A stretch of 64,000 nucleotides of DNA, from NCBI GenBank assembly GCA_015059925.1, contig SUZL01000004.1:1-64000 (forward strand). The letters run 5' to 3'. The notes below the pieces were generated by a model. It was not told where the DNA came from, did no database searches, and saw nothing but the letters and a program-made list of their open reading frames with translations. Shown here one piece after another: positions 1 through 8,209 of this stretch; the first letter of the stretch is position 1, and each line of letters begins with the position of its first letter. Source of the stretch: Rikenellaceae bacterium. GTDB lineage: Bacteria > Bacteroidota > Bacteroidia > Bacteroidales > Rikenellaceae. The position numbers and the translations under genes are program-made.

Positions 1-31
1 GTCTTTCAGATGTCTGGGAAAAGGTAACAAA

Positions 32-63
32 AAATCCCGTAAAACCTTGATTTTACGGGATTT
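32..63 (-). terminator. Terminator of tRNA-Ser
   Basis: A 13-bp perfect inverted repeat (arms 32-44 and 51-63, six-base loop) lies just past the 3' end of the minus-strand tRNA-Ser. The tract after it on the minus strand is T-rich but interrupted, so termination strength is uncertain. Confidence 0.6.
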
Positions 64-99
64 GTCTTAATTTGTCCGCCTTTTGTCTTTGGCGTTCTG

Positions 100-184
100 C
101 GGAGAGAGAGGGATTCGAACCCCCGGAGCCTCGCAGCTCAACGGTTTTCAAGACCGCCGCAATCGACCACTCTGCCATCTCTCC
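100..184 (-). tRNA. tRNA-Ser (anticodon UGA)
   Basis: Read on the minus strand, the segment folds as a class II tRNA: acceptor arms GGAGAGA and TCTCTCC, a long variable arm, a TTCGAATC T-loop, and an anticodon loop with TGA in position 34-36. The discriminator base is G, as in serine tRNAs, and CCA is not encoded. It would read UCA and related serine codons. Confidence 0.95.
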
Positions 185-189
185 GGGTG

Positions 190-221
190 CAAAAGTAGAA
201 CACTTTTTTGTATTGACCAAA
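190..221 (-). promoter_or_regulatory. Promoter of tRNA-Ser
   Basis: On the minus strand, TTTG (218-221), 20 bases, then TACTTTTG (190-197), a full match to the Bacteroidetes TTTG-N19/21-TAnnTTTG promoter. It ends six bases before the mature tRNA 5' end. Confidence 0.75.
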
Positions 222-291
222 TTTTTTTGCAATTTTTTTTCTTTAACTTCATCCAAATTATTCATTATCAACAAAAAAAGTGTGAAAAATT

Positions 292-321
292 TTTGTTAAA
301 TCAAAATTTACAGTAATTTTG
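292..321 (+). promoter_or_regulatory. Promoter of the HU gene
   Basis: TTTG (292-295), 18 bases, TAATTTTG (314-321). The spacing is one base short of the usual 19-21, but the -7 box is a full match. The start codon lies 43 bases downstream. Confidence 0.6.
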
Positions 322-364
322 TATTACATACTATAACTAACACACACTAACTAACCTAATTTCA

Positions 365-625
365 ATGAACAAGTCGCAGTTAATCAGTGCAGTAGCTGAA
401 CAAACAAATGTAACGAAAACTGACGTTAAACGTGTTGTAGATTCCCTTTTTGCCATTGCCGAACAAAAATTGGCCGCTGACGAGAAGATCGTAATCTCGG
501 GTTTCGGCGTCTTTTCTGTTGCAGAGGTTGCGGAGCGAATGGGCCGTAATCCACGCACGGGCGAGCAGGTGCGCATCGCAGCACGTCGCAATGTGCGTTT
601 CCGCTCGAGTATGGACATCAAGTAG
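365..625 (+). CDS. HU family DNA-binding protein
   Basis: An 86-residue HU/IHF-type nucleoid protein. It has the usual order: an N-terminal helical dimerisation part (MNKSQLISAV), the glycine turn ISGFGVF, and the DNA-binding beta arm with the RNPRTGE motif near residues 61-67. The length matches a single HU subunit. It would bend and compact DNA, probably as a homodimer. The gene stands alone behind its own promoter. The sequence cannot separate HU from an IHF subunit; HU is the simpler call. Confidence 0.93.
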   Translation: MNKSQLISAVAEQTNVTKTDVKRVVDSLFAIAEQKLAADEKIVISGFGVFSVAEVAERMGRNPRTGEQVRIAARRNVRFRSSMDIK

Positions 626-730
626 CAGGCTCGAGGGCTACCGCAAAAAGAGTGTCTAACCCGTGTTTGGCGCTCTTTTTTTTGCGCCGAGGCGACGGCA
701 GACGAGGAATTGTTATTTTTTTAACAATTA

Positions 731-762
731 TTTGCATATTCCATCCCGCCGTATTACCTTTG
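731..762 (+). promoter_or_regulatory. Promoter of the sulfide:quinone oxidoreductase gene
   Basis: TTTG (731-734), 20 bases, TACCTTTG (755-762), a full consensus match. It sets the transcript start near 769 and supports the ATG at 817 over longer upstream reading. Confidence 0.75.
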
Positions 763-816
763 TGCCGCAAAGGAGAGAATCTCCTTCCCCCAAACTCTAA
801 CAACCTTTTAGCAACA

Positions 817-2199
817 ATGTTCAGCCCAGAATTCGACAAACAACTCCGCAAGATGGAGCGCGATGGTGTGATCTCGCGTAAGCAATTCCTTCAAATCTCA
901 GCAGCCGCAGCGGCCTTCGTAGCCCTCGGCACCGACAAGGCATACGCCGCCAAGAGCTCGGCTCGCGGCCGTATCGTCATCATCGGCGGTGGCGCGGCGG
1001 GTATCGGTATGGCTGCGCGCCTGAAGCGTGCGCTCAGCAATCCCGACATCACGATCATCGACCCCAGCGAAAAGCACTTCTACCAGCCCGGCTTTACCCT
1101 GATCGGCGGCGGTGTCTATGGCAAGGACGAGGTGTGGCGTACGCAGGCCGACCTTATGCCTTCGGGCGTGAAGTGGGTGAAGGATGTTGTTACGATGGTA
1201 CACCCAACGCAGAACAAGGTTGTAACGGCCCAAAACGGCACGCTCGACTACGACTTTATGGTCTTGGCGCCGGGTGTGAAGTACGATTGGAGCCGCATCG
1301 AGGGTATCACCTACCAGACCATCGGCGAGGGCAATGCCCACACTATATATGATTGGCGCGGCGCGCAGCAGACGTGGCCCGCTATGCGCGAGTTTGCCCA
1401 GAAGGGCGGTCGTGGCATCTTCTGCGACACCTACACCAAACATAAGTGCGGCGGCGCTCCGAAGAAGATCTGTCTTTTGACGTGGGACAACGCCCGCAAG
1501 GAGGGCACCACCGACCGCATCGATATGCACTACTATACGGGCAGCAAGCAGCTCTACGACGTGCCTCACTTCACGCCCCGCTTGGAGGAGATCTACCGCG
1601 AGCGTAACATCCCCGTCGATATGCAGTGCAAGCTCAAGGCTATCGACACCCACGCCAAGAAGGCCTACTTCGAGCAGACCCTGACGGCGGCCGATGGCAC
1701 CACCTCAATCCGCTCGATTGCCGAGGAGTACGACTTTATGCACTTTATGGTGCCGCAGTGCGCTCCCGATTTCGTGCGCGAGTCGGGCCTGAGCTGGACC
1801 GAGGGTAAGTTGGCAGCCGACGGCTGGGCTATGGCCGACCAATATACGCTGGTGCATAAGACCTACCCGAACATCATCTGTCTGGGCGACTGCGCCGGCA
1901 TCCCCACCTCAAAGACCTCGGCAGCGGTGCGCAAGCAGTTACCCATCGCCGTTGAGAATCTCATCTCGCTGATGGAGGGAGGCGCCCCCGAGGCCCGCTA
2001 CAACGGCTATGCCGCCTGCCCGATCGTTACGGAGTACGGCAAGGTGCTGATGTGCGAGTTCGACTACGATAAGAAGGAGCAGATCACCTTCCCGCTCTCG
2101 CTGCTCGATATGTCGAAGGAGCAGTGGGTGGCGTGGCTGCTGAAGGTTTATGCCCTAAAACCCATCTACTTCGAGCTGATGCTAAGAGGATTGTATTAA
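817..2199 (+). CDS. Type II sulfide:quinone oxidoreductase-like flavoprotein
   Basis: A 460-residue FAD-dependent oxidoreductase. The FAD dinucleotide motif GGGAAG follows a short hydrophobic leader preceded by SRKQFL, a weak Tat-like motif with one arginine. Two cysteine motifs match the catalytic pair of type II enzymes such as human SQOR: KCGGAPKK (Cys211) and GDCAGIPTSKT (Cys359). The expected reaction is oxidation of sulfide to sulfane sulfur with electron transfer to quinone at the membrane face. A longer open frame reaches back to 652, but the promoter at 731-762 argues for the ATG at 817. A related flavocytochrome-type reductase is the alternative. No sulfurtransferase gene lies beside it. 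Confidence 0.82.
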   Translation: MFSPEFDKQLRKMERDGVISRKQFLQISAAAAAFVALGTDKAYAAKSSARGRIVIIGGGAAGIGMAARLKRALSNPDITIIDPSEKHFYQPGFTLIGGGVYGKDEVWRTQADLMPSGVKWVKDVVTMVHPTQNKVVTAQNGTLDYDFMVLAPGVKYDWSRIEGITYQTIGEGNAHTIYDWRGAQQTWPAMREFAQKGGRGIFCDTYTKHKCGGAPKKICLLTWDNARKEGTTDRIDMHYYTGSKQLYDVPHFTPRLEEIYRERNIPVDMQCKLKAIDTHAKKAYFEQTLTAADGTTSIRSIAEEYDFMHFMVPQCAPDFVRESGLSWTEGKLAADGWAMADQYTLVHKTYPNIICLGDCAGIPTSKTSAAVRKQLPIAVENLISLMEGGAPEARYNGYAACPIVTEYGKVLMCEFDYDKKEQITFPLSLLDMSKEQWVAWLLKVYALKPIYFELMLRGLY

Positions 2200-2204
2200 A
2201 ATAA

Positions 2205-2234
2205 AAAAGCCTGCCCCAAACGGAGCAGGCTTTT
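2205..2234. terminator. Bidirectional terminator between SQR and lrp
   Basis: A ten-bp stem, AAAAGCCTGC (2205-2214) with GCAGGCTTTT (2225-2234), separates two convergent genes. A-rich and T-rich flanks allow it to work in both directions. The GCCTG stem recurs in four later terminators. Confidence 0.85.
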
Positions 2235-2252
2235 CGTTTCTCGGCCTACCTA

Positions 2253-2726
2253 TTAATAATCCAGACAATCAACAAAAATCTCGCGCTGGAACGACTCGTT
2301 GAGCGACATATAGGTCTGCGTGCTTGAGACGCCCTGAACGTGGAGGATCTTGTCGAAGATCGTGCGCATCAGGTGTTCGTTGTCGATGCAGTAGAGCTTG
2401 ACCATAAGGTTGTACGAGCCCGTGATGTAGTGGCACTCGACAATCTCGGGGATGTGCTTGAGCTGCTCGACGGTGTCCTGCTGGCGCGTGATGTCGTTCA
2501 CGCGGATCGAGATGAAGGCACACACATCGAAACCGAGCGACTTCGGGGCCACCACCAAGCGGCTGCCCTGAATGATGCCCATATCCTCCAGCTTGCGGAT
2601 GCGCTGGTGGATGGCCGCGCCCGAGATGCCACACTCGCGGGCAATCTCAAGGAAGGGCGTGCGGGCGTTCTTGATAAGAAAACGAAGGATCTTCTTATCG
2701 GTAGCATCTAAAGTTGTCTTTGCCAT
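2253..2726 (-). CDS. Lrp/AsnC family transcriptional regulator
   Basis: A 157-residue protein with an N-terminal winged helix-turn-helix (residues about 5-60; the recognition region contains ISGAAIHQRIRKLE) and a C-terminal RAM/AsnC effector domain, matching the family's usual length. It lies 21 bp after the glycine C-acetyltransferase gene on the same strand, so the two are probably cotranscribed. Lrp-family proteins often sense amino acids, so control of threonine/glycine turnover is plausible. The effector cannot be read from the sequence. Confidence 0.92.
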   Translation of the reverse strand: MAKTTLDATDKKILRFLIKNARTPFLEIARECGISGAAIHQRIRKLEDMGIIQGSRLVVAPKSLGFDVCAFISIRVNDITRQQDTVEQLKHIPEIVECHYITGSYNLMVKLYCIDNEHLMRTIFDKILHVQGVSSTQTYMSLNESFQREIFVDCLDY

Positions 2727-2747
2727 AATCTTCCTCTCTTAATATGT

Positions 2748-3935
2748 TTATTTCAATACTCCCAACTCCTTGCCGATCTTCACGAAGGCCTCGACGCAGC
2801 GATCGAGCTGCTCGACGGTGTGGCCTGCCGATACCTGCACGCGGATGCGGGCCTGTCCCTTGGGCACTACGGGGTAGTAGAAGCCCGTAACGAATACGCC
2901 CTCCTCCTGCAACTTGGCAGCGAAGTCCTGCGAGAGCTTGGCGTCGTACAACATAACGGCGCAGATAGCCGACTGCGTAGGCTTGATGTCAAAGCCTGCG
3001 GCAACCATCTTTGCGCGGAAGTGCTCGACATTTGCGGCCAGACGGTCGTGCAACTCGTCCGACTCCTCCAGCATCTTGAACATCTCGATGCCGGCACCCA
3101 CAACTGCGGGGGGCAGCGAGTTAGAGAACAGATAAGGACGTGAGCGCTGACGTAGCATATCGATAATCTCCTTGCGGCCCGTGGTGAAACCACCCACAGC
3201 ACCACCGAAGGCCTTGCCGAGCGTACCGGTCAGGATATCGACCTCGCCGCGCAGGTTGTAAAGCTCCGTAATACCGCGGCCCGTCTTGCCCAGCACACCT
3301 GCCGAGTGGCACTCATCGACCATCACCAGAGCGTCGTACTTCTCGGCCAGAGCGCAGATCTTATCCAGCGGAGCGGCGTTGCCGTCCATCGAGAATACGC
3401 CGTCCGTTACGATGATGCGGAAGCGCTGAGCCTGTGCGCGCTTCAGGCAATCCTCCAGCTCATCCATATCGGCATTGGCGTAGCGGTAGCGCACGGCCTT
3501 GCACAGACGCACACCGTCGATGATCGAGGCGTGGTTCAGCGCATCCGAGATGATGGCATCCTGCTCGGTCAGCAGGGGCTCGAACACACCGCCGTTAGCG
3601 TCGAAGCAGGCGGCGTAGAGGATGGTATCCTCCGTTCCGAAGTAGTCGGCGATAGCCTTCTCCAGCTGCTTGTGCATATCCTGACAGCCACAGATAAAGC
3701 GCACCGATGACATACCGAAGCCGCGCTCGTCCATAGCTCGTTTGGCAGCCTCGATAAGGCGGGGATTATCCGACAGACCGAGGTAGTTGTTGGCGCAGAA
3801 GTTCAATACCTTCTTGCCTGCCACGTCGATTTCGGCCCTCTGGGGCGACTCGATAATACGTTCCGTTTTGTAAAGACCGGCAGCCTTGATGTCGGCCAGC
3901 TCCTTCTGGAGATGTTCTTTGATCTTTCCGTACAT
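2748..3935 (-). CDS. kbl: Glycine C-acetyltransferase (2-amino-3-ketobutyrate CoA ligase)
   Basis: A 395-residue PLP enzyme of the alpha-oxoamine synthase family. The PLP lysine lies in GTLGKAFGG; VDECHSAGVLG holds the PLP-ring aspartate, and NNYLGLS is the typical N-terminal family motif. It cleaves 2-amino-3-oxobutyrate with CoA into glycine and acetyl-CoA, the second step of threonine breakdown after threonine dehydrogenase. No tdh gene is in the window. Other alpha-oxoamine synthases such as BioF are similar, but length and motifs fit Kbl best. It heads a two-gene unit with the Lrp regulator. Confidence 0.9.
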   Translation of the reverse strand: MYGKIKEHLQKELADIKAAGLYKTERIIESPQRAEIDVAGKKVLNFCANNYLGLSDNPRLIEAAKRAMDERGFGMSSVRFICGCQDMHKQLEKAIADYFGTEDTILYAACFDANGGVFEPLLTEQDAIISDALNHASIIDGVRLCKAVRYRYANADMDELEDCLKRAQAQRFRIIVTDGVFSMDGNAAPLDKICALAEKYDALVMVDECHSAGVLGKTGRGITELYNLRGEVDILTGTLGKAFGGAVGGFTTGRKEIIDMLRQRSRPYLFSNSLPPAVVGAGIEMFKMLEESDELHDRLAANVEHFRAKMVAAGFDIKPTQSAICAVMLYDAKLSQDFAAKLQEEGVFVTGFYYPVVPKGQARIRVQVSAGHTVEQLDRCVEAFVKIGKELGVLK

Positions 3936-4120
3936 AGACTTAATTGATTAAGAGTGCTTACATACGTTTACTTGCTTTCGCTTTGGTCGCCGCGGAGCGG
4001 CTCCTTATAATAGGAGCTATCGAAAGCTGTGCAAACGATATGTTGCTTAGTTATTATTTATGGTTACGATTTTCTGTATGTTTTGTAATAATTTTCAGTC
4101 CGATTGCTTACACTTTTCAA

Positions 4121-4151
4121 CAAAATTACAAATTTTACTTTTATTGCACAA
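4121..4151 (-). promoter_or_regulatory. Probable promoter of kbl-lrp
   Basis: On the minus strand, TTGT (4148-4151), 19 bases, TAATTTTG (4121-4128). It implies a leader of about 180 nt before the kbl start. That leader contains a hairpin, GCTCCT/AGGAGC, near 4000-4017. Nothing else is recognisable in the 341-bp gap apart from the folE promoter. Confidence 0.5.
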
Positions 4152-4237
4152 TACTTTCTCCCGATTTTTTTCGCCCATAGGTTACAGATTGTAATTTTAA
4201 TGTGCCCCGCCCGAGGAAAATCTATTTGAAAATAGAT

Positions 4238-4268
4238 TTTGTAAAATAGATAAGTGTTCGTAACTTTG
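4238..4268 (+). promoter_or_regulatory. Promoter of folE
   Basis: TTTG (4238-4241), 19 bases, TAACTTTG (4261-4268), a full consensus match. The folE ATG begins only nine bases after the -7 box, so the transcript would have almost no leader. Confidence 0.75.
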
Positions 4269-4276
4269 CCCTTACT

Positions 4277-4882
4277 ATGGAACAGAATTACATCCGCGAG
4301 GAGCGTTACGACGCCGACCGCATCGAAAAACTTGCTTATCACTATCGTGAGATTCTCTCGCTCTTGGGCGAGGATACCCAGCGCGAGGGCCTCGTGAAAA
4401 CCCCCGAGCGCGTGGCCAAGGCTATGTCGTTCGTGACGAAGGGCTATTCGCAAGACCCCGTCGAGATCATCAACTCGGCCATCTTTCGTGAGGAGTATCA
4501 GCAGATGGTGCTGGTGAAGGACATCGAGCTCTTCTCGATGTGCGAGCATCATATGATGCCCTTCGTGGGTAAGGCGCACGTCGCCTACATACCCAACGGC
4601 CGCATCACGGGCCTCTCGAAGATTGCCCGCGTGGTGGAGTGTTTCTCGCGCCGCCTGCAGGTGCAGGAGCGATTGACGGTGCAGATACGCGACTGTATTC
4701 AGGAGGCATTGAACCCCATCGGCGTAGCGGTCGTGATCGAGGCGAGCCATATGTGTATGCAGATGCGTGGCGTCGAGAAGCTCGGCTCGGCAACCACCAC
4801 CTCGGCCTTTACGGGCGTCTTTCTGAAGGATACCCGCACCCGCGAGGAGTTCCTCACACTGATTAGCAACAAATACCGTTAG
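4277..4882 (+). CDS. folE: GTP cyclohydrolase I
   Basis: A 201-residue protein that converts GTP to 7,8-dihydroneopterin triphosphate, the first step toward tetrahydrofolate and other pterins. The zinc ligands of the type IA enzyme are present: Cys and His in MCEHHMMPF, and Cys in SHMCMQMRG. The length is normal for the homodecameric enzyme. It is followed after three bases by an EEP-family lipoprotein gene, so it probably leads a short operon. The start is the only ATG that keeps the conserved N-terminal helix. A QueD-like pterin enzyme is encoded at 31525-31977. Confidence 0.95.
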   Translation: MEQNYIREERYDADRIEKLAYHYREILSLLGEDTQREGLVKTPERVAKAMSFVTKGYSQDPVEIINSAIFREEYQQMVLVKDIELFSMCEHHMMPFVGKAHVAYIPNGRITGLSKIARVVECFSRRLQVQERLTVQIRDCIQEALNPIGVAVVIEASHMCMQMRGVEKLGSATTTSAFTGVFLKDTRTREEFLTLISNKYR

Positions 4883-4885
4883 ACA

Positions 4886-5728
4886 ATGATACGTTCGATT
4901 CTTATTCTGCTCACTGCGCTCGTATGCTGTGCGTGTCGTAGCGATAGGCCCACCACCTCGGAGGCTGCGCTGAAGGTCATCTCGTACAACGTCCGCTATA
5001 CGGGCGAGCCGACAACCGACGGCGAGAACCATTGGAGCTACCGCCGCCACGCCTCGATCAATATGGTGCGCGAGGAGCGCCCCGCCCTGATCGGCACGCA
5101 GGAGGTGCTGGCCGAGCAGCTGGAGTTCCTCAGCGAGAACCTCCCCGAATATGAGGCCGTAGGCGTTGGCCGCGACGATGGAGTCTCGGCGGGCGAGCAT
5201 ATGGCCATCTTCTATCGCAAGGAGGCTGTCGAGATGCTGGATTGGGGCACGTTCTGGCTCTCCCCCACACCCGATAGCCCCACGATGGGTTGGGATGCGG
5301 CCTGCTACCGCACCTGCACTTGGGCCCGCCTGCGCGATCGCGCCTCGGGCAAGGAGTTCGCTGTGATGAACACCCATCTCGACCACATCGGACAGGTTGC
5401 ACGCGAGCAGAGCATTCGACTGCTGATGCAGCGAATGAGCGAGCTGATGGGAGAGGAAATGCCCGTAGTGATGACGGGAGATTTTAACTCCACCACCGAC
5501 CAGCCGATCTACGCTCCGCTCAAGGCGGCGATGCAGGATGCCCGCGAGGTGGCCCCCGCGAGCGATCCCCGCTCGACATTCAACGGCTGGGGCCGAGGCA
5601 GCGGCGTGATTGACCACATTTTTGTGCGCGGCGTTGAGGTCGATCGCTTCGAGGTGCTGTGCGACAAGAACTACGGCGCGCCCTACATCTCGGATCACTA
5701 TCCCGTAGCGGCCGAGATCAGATTTTAG
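4886..5728 (+). CDS. Endonuclease/exonuclease/phosphatase family lipoprotein (copy 1)
   Basis: A 280-residue protein. The N terminus is a signal peptide ending near CCAC, which can serve as a lipobox, so a lipid-anchored surface or periplasmic enzyme is likely. The EEP (DNase I-like) fold residues are visible: ISYNVRY, GTQEV, NTHLDHIG, TGDFNS and the terminal SDHYPV. The family includes phosphodiesterases acting on nucleic acids, sphingolipids and inositol phosphates, and the substrate cannot be told from these motifs. It starts three bases after folE and is followed by a close paralogue, so the three form one unit. Confidence 0.87.
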   Translation: MIRSILILLTALVCCACRSDRPTTSEAALKVISYNVRYTGEPTTDGENHWSYRRHASINMVREERPALIGTQEVLAEQLEFLSENLPEYEAVGVGRDDGVSAGEHMAIFYRKEAVEMLDWGTFWLSPTPDSPTMGWDAACYRTCTWARLRDRASGKEFAVMNTHLDHIGQVAREQSIRLLMQRMSELMGEEMPVVMTGDFNSTTDQPIYAPLKAAMQDAREVAPASDPRSTFNGWGRGSGVIDHIFVRGVEVDRFEVLCDKNYGAPYISDHYPVAAEIRF

Positions 5729-5753
5729 AAACCAATAAAAACCATAACAAACT

Positions 5754-6599
5754 ATGAAAAAGATTCTATTATTTGCCCTGACGGCAGCCGCAGCTCTCAC
5801 GCTGAGCTCGTGCGCCGAGAAGAAGAACGACATCAAGGTCATCTCGTACAACGTGCGCGTGAACAACGAGGGTGACGGCGAGAACAAGTGGGACTTGCGC
5901 AAGCACGCATCCGTTGCTATGATCAACGAGGAGAAGCCCACCATCTTCGGTCTGCAGGAGGCCAAGCCCGAGCAGATGCAGTATCTCGTTGAGAACCTGC
6001 CCCAGTACGGCCACATCGGCGTAGGCCGCGAGGATGGCGTATCGTCGGGTGAGCATATGACCATCTTCTACCTCAAGGACGAGGTTGAGCTTCTGGATGG
6101 CGGCACCTTCTGGCTCTCGGAGACTCCCGAGGAGCCCTCGATGGGTTGGGATGCTGCGTGCAAGCGTTCGTGCACTTGGACCAAGATGCGTATGAAGGAT
6201 ACGGGCAAGGAGTTCGCATACATCAACACTCACCTCGACCACGTCGGCAAGGTGGCACAGCGCGAGGGTCTGGCGCTGATCGTTGAGCGCTTCGCCGAGA
6301 TCGTTCCCGTAGGTATGCCTGCCTTCCTGACGGCCGACTTCAACGCCCTGACCACAGATCCCATCTTCGAGCCCCTGAAGGCTGAGATGTTCGACGCACG
6401 CGAGATGGCTCCCGAGACCGACCGTCGCGCTACGTTCAACGCTTGGCAGGAGGGTGGCGAGGATAACCAGAACCGCGTTATCGACCACATCTTCTTCCGT
6501 GGTGCCGAGGCTCACACGTTCAAGGTGCTGCGCGACAAGAACTACGGTGCGCCATTTATTTCGGATCACTACCCCGTAGTAATGACCGCTACGTTCTAA
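5754..6599 (+). CDS. Endonuclease/exonuclease/phosphatase family lipoprotein (copy 2)
   Basis: A 281-residue paralogue of the preceding gene. The signal peptide ends in LSSC, a clear lipobox, and the EEP motifs are intact: ISYNVRV, GLQEA, NTHLDHVG, TADFNA and SDHYPV. The two proteins share the same domain order and long blocks such as FWLSETP-type and SMGWDAAC-type segments, so they come from a tandem duplication. It differs by a short insert before the IDHIFF motif. A secreted phosphodiesterase or sugar-phosphate hydrolase role is inferred; the substrate is unknown. Confidence 0.87.
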   Translation: MKKILLFALTAAAALTLSSCAEKKNDIKVISYNVRVNNEGDGENKWDLRKHASVAMINEEKPTIFGLQEAKPEQMQYLVENLPQYGHIGVGREDGVSSGEHMTIFYLKDEVELLDGGTFWLSETPEEPSMGWDAACKRSCTWTKMRMKDTGKEFAYINTHLDHVGKVAQREGLALIVERFAEIVPVGMPAFLTADFNALTTDPIFEPLKAEMFDAREMAPETDRRATFNAWQEGGEDNQNRVIDHIFFRGAEAHTFKVLRDKNYGAPFISDHYPVVMTATF

Positions 6600-6613
6600 A
6601 TCTACGCCTCAGA

Positions 6614-6684
6614 TTGCGGCCACAGGCCGCAGTTGCAACTCTGACCCACCCCCCAACCCCCGCCTCAGGCAGGGGCTTTGGTCG
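6614..6684 (+). repeat. Dispersed two-hairpin repeat, copy 1
   Basis: A roughly 71-bp segment with a TGCGGCC/GGCCGCA hairpin followed by a CCCCGCCT/AGGCAGGGG hairpin. A close second copy lies at 28452-28523. It sits in the gap between the EEP genes and mrp. Confidence 0.7.
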
Positions 6685-6826
6685 CTCCGCTCCGATGGTT
6701 GCGGCGAGGGAAGGAGTATAGTATATTTTAGCAATCACACCACATATAGGCTACTAACTTTTCAGTTGGTAGCCTATACTTTTGCTATATTTTTGCTATC
6801 TTTGCTTACTCAAAAACACAAAAACT

Positions 6827-7870
6827 ATGGAACAACAGATACGAAAACTCCTCTCGGCGATCTCTCATCCCGAGACGCAGCAGGACATCGTCTCAAGTGG
6901 CGTAGTGGAGCAGATCACCGCCCGCGAGGATAAGATCACCGTCGTGTTGTGCTTCCCCAAGGCCCGCGACCCCTTTGCCGTGCGCATCCGCAACCTCGTC
7001 GAAAAGACGCTTCAGGATGCCTACCCCTCGGCCGAGGGCAACATCACCGTGGTGGTGAAGGAGGGCACGCCGCGCGCTCCGCAGCCCAAGCGCGAGAGTA
7101 CGACCGTCAAGGTGGGCAAGATCATCGCCATCGCCTCGGGCAAGGGTGGCGTAGGCAAATCGACCGTAACGGCCAATCTGGCCCTCACGCTGCGAAATAT
7201 GGGCTACCGCGTGGGTGTTCTGGATGCCGACATCTACGGCCCCTCGCAGCATAAGATGTTCGGTAGGGAGGACTACCTGCCCGATGCCGTGCAGGAGAAT
7301 GGTATGGACTACATCGTGCCGGCCCAGAGTATGGATATCGAGCTGATGTCGATCGGTTTTTTCATCAACCCCGACGATGCGCTGATGTGGCGTGGCGCGA
7401 TGGCTACCAGCGCCCTGAAGCAGCTGCTGCACCAGACGATGTGGGGCGGGCTGGACTTCCTTCTGATCGATATGCCCCCGGGCACGGGCGATATCCACCT
7501 GACGATGATCTCGGAGATCAAGATGGATGGCGCCGTCATCGTCTCTACACCCCAGCAGGTGGCCGTTGCGGACGTTGTGCGCGGCGTTGAGATGTTCCGC
7601 CACGAGCAGGTGGCCGTTCCCGTTCTGGGCGTTGTGGAGAATATGGCGTGGTTCACACCCAAGGAGCTGCCCGATAACCGCTACTATATCTTCGGTCGCG
7701 GCGGTGCTAAGGAGTATGCCGAGAAGGCCGGCGTACCGTTCCTCGGCGAGATCCCGCTCATTCAGGCGATTATGGAGGGTGGCGAGTGCGGTACCCCGAC
7801 GGTCGAGACCGACCCCGAAGTCGAGCGCTACTACCGCGCCGTCGCCGAAAAGATGATCGCGCAGTTGTAA
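6827..7870 (+). CDS. Mrp/ApbC family Fe-S cluster carrier ATPase
   Basis: A 347-residue protein. The N-terminal DUF59/MIP18-like domain covers about residues 1-85, followed by the MinD/Mrp P-loop domain with the deviant Walker A motif GKGGVGKST near residues 105-113 and the ADIYGPS segment. Such proteins bind and transfer Fe-S clusters to apoproteins in the cytoplasm. The usual CxxC cluster motif of longer Mrp proteins is not evident at the C terminus, as in other Bacteroidetes members. An upstream in-frame TTG at 6782 overlaps promoter-like sequence, so the ATG at 6827 is preferred. The gene appears to be monocistronic. Confidence 0.9.
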   Translation: MEQQIRKLLSAISHPETQQDIVSSGVVEQITAREDKITVVLCFPKARDPFAVRIRNLVEKTLQDAYPSAEGNITVVVKEGTPRAPQPKRESTTVKVGKIIAIASGKGGVGKSTVTANLALTLRNMGYRVGVLDADIYGPSQHKMFGREDYLPDAVQENGMDYIVPAQSMDIELMSIGFFINPDDALMWRGAMATSALKQLLHQTMWGGLDFLLIDMPPGTGDIHLTMISEIKMDGAVIVSTPQQVAVADVVRGVEMFRHEQVAVPVLGVVENMAWFTPKELPDNRYYIFGRGGAKEYAEKAGVPFLGEIPLIQAIMEGGECGTPTVETDPEVERYYRAVAEKMIAQL

Positions 7871-7875
7871 AAGAA

Positions 7876-7913
7876 AAAGAGGCTATTGATCGTTCAATAG
7901 CCTCTCTCTTTTT
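7876..7913 (+). terminator. Terminator of mrp
   Basis: A 12-bp stem, AGAGGCTATTGA with its complement, followed by a T-rich run, six bases after the mrp stop. Confidence 0.85.
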
Positions 7914-7921
7914 GTATGAAG

Positions 7922-7950
7922 AAAAAAGGTTGATCTTTCGATCAACCTTT
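7922..7950 (-). terminator. Terminator of tRNA-Leu
   Basis: An 11-bp stem, AAAGGTTGATC with GATCAACCTTT, followed on the minus strand by six T residues, directly after the encoded CCA of tRNA-Leu. Confidence 0.85.
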
Positions 7951-8036
7951 GGTGCCCAGGACAAGACTCGAACTTGCACGAGCTAATGCTCACTACCCCC
8001 TCAAAGTAGCGTGTCTACCAATTTCACCACCTGGGC
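7950..8036 (-). tRNA. tRNA-Leu (anticodon GAG)
   Basis: The minus strand folds as a class II leucine tRNA: acceptor arms GCCCAGG/CCTGGGC, an anticodon loop TTGAGGG giving GAG, a long variable arm, and a GTTCGAGTC T-arm. CCA is encoded (7950-7952), unlike in the serine tRNA at 100-184. Confidence 0.95.
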
Positions 8037-8076
8037 CTCTTCATCTTTGGCGGATACGCTCCGCCGAAAAGGTGTG

Positions 8077-8107
8077 CAAATATAGGCACATTTTTATTAT
8101 CTGCAAA
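8077..8107 (-). promoter_or_regulatory. Promoter of tRNA-Leu
   Basis: On the minus strand, TTTG (8104-8107), 19 bases, TATATTTG (8077-8084), a full consensus match. A GGCGGA/TCCGCC hairpin lies between the promoter and the tRNA. Confidence 0.75.
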
Positions 8108-8152
8108 ATTTTTCCCCAAAAAAATAGATTTTCCCCAAAAAACCATAAAAAA

Positions 8153-8184
8153 GAGGGTATCCAACATCGCGGTTGGACACCCTC
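8153..8184 (-). terminator. Terminator of the S46 peptidase gene
   Basis: Stem GAGGGT-TCCAAC with GTTGGA-ACCCTC, followed on the minus strand by a T run, 25 bases after the stop codon of the peptidase gene. Confidence 0.8.
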
Positions 8185-8209
8185 CATATCATACATATAT
8201 ATAAATATG

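Noticed and set aside
100..184. tRNA-Ser as an integration site for a mobile element.
   Set aside because: No integrase, direct repeat or change in gene type is visible beside it within the window.
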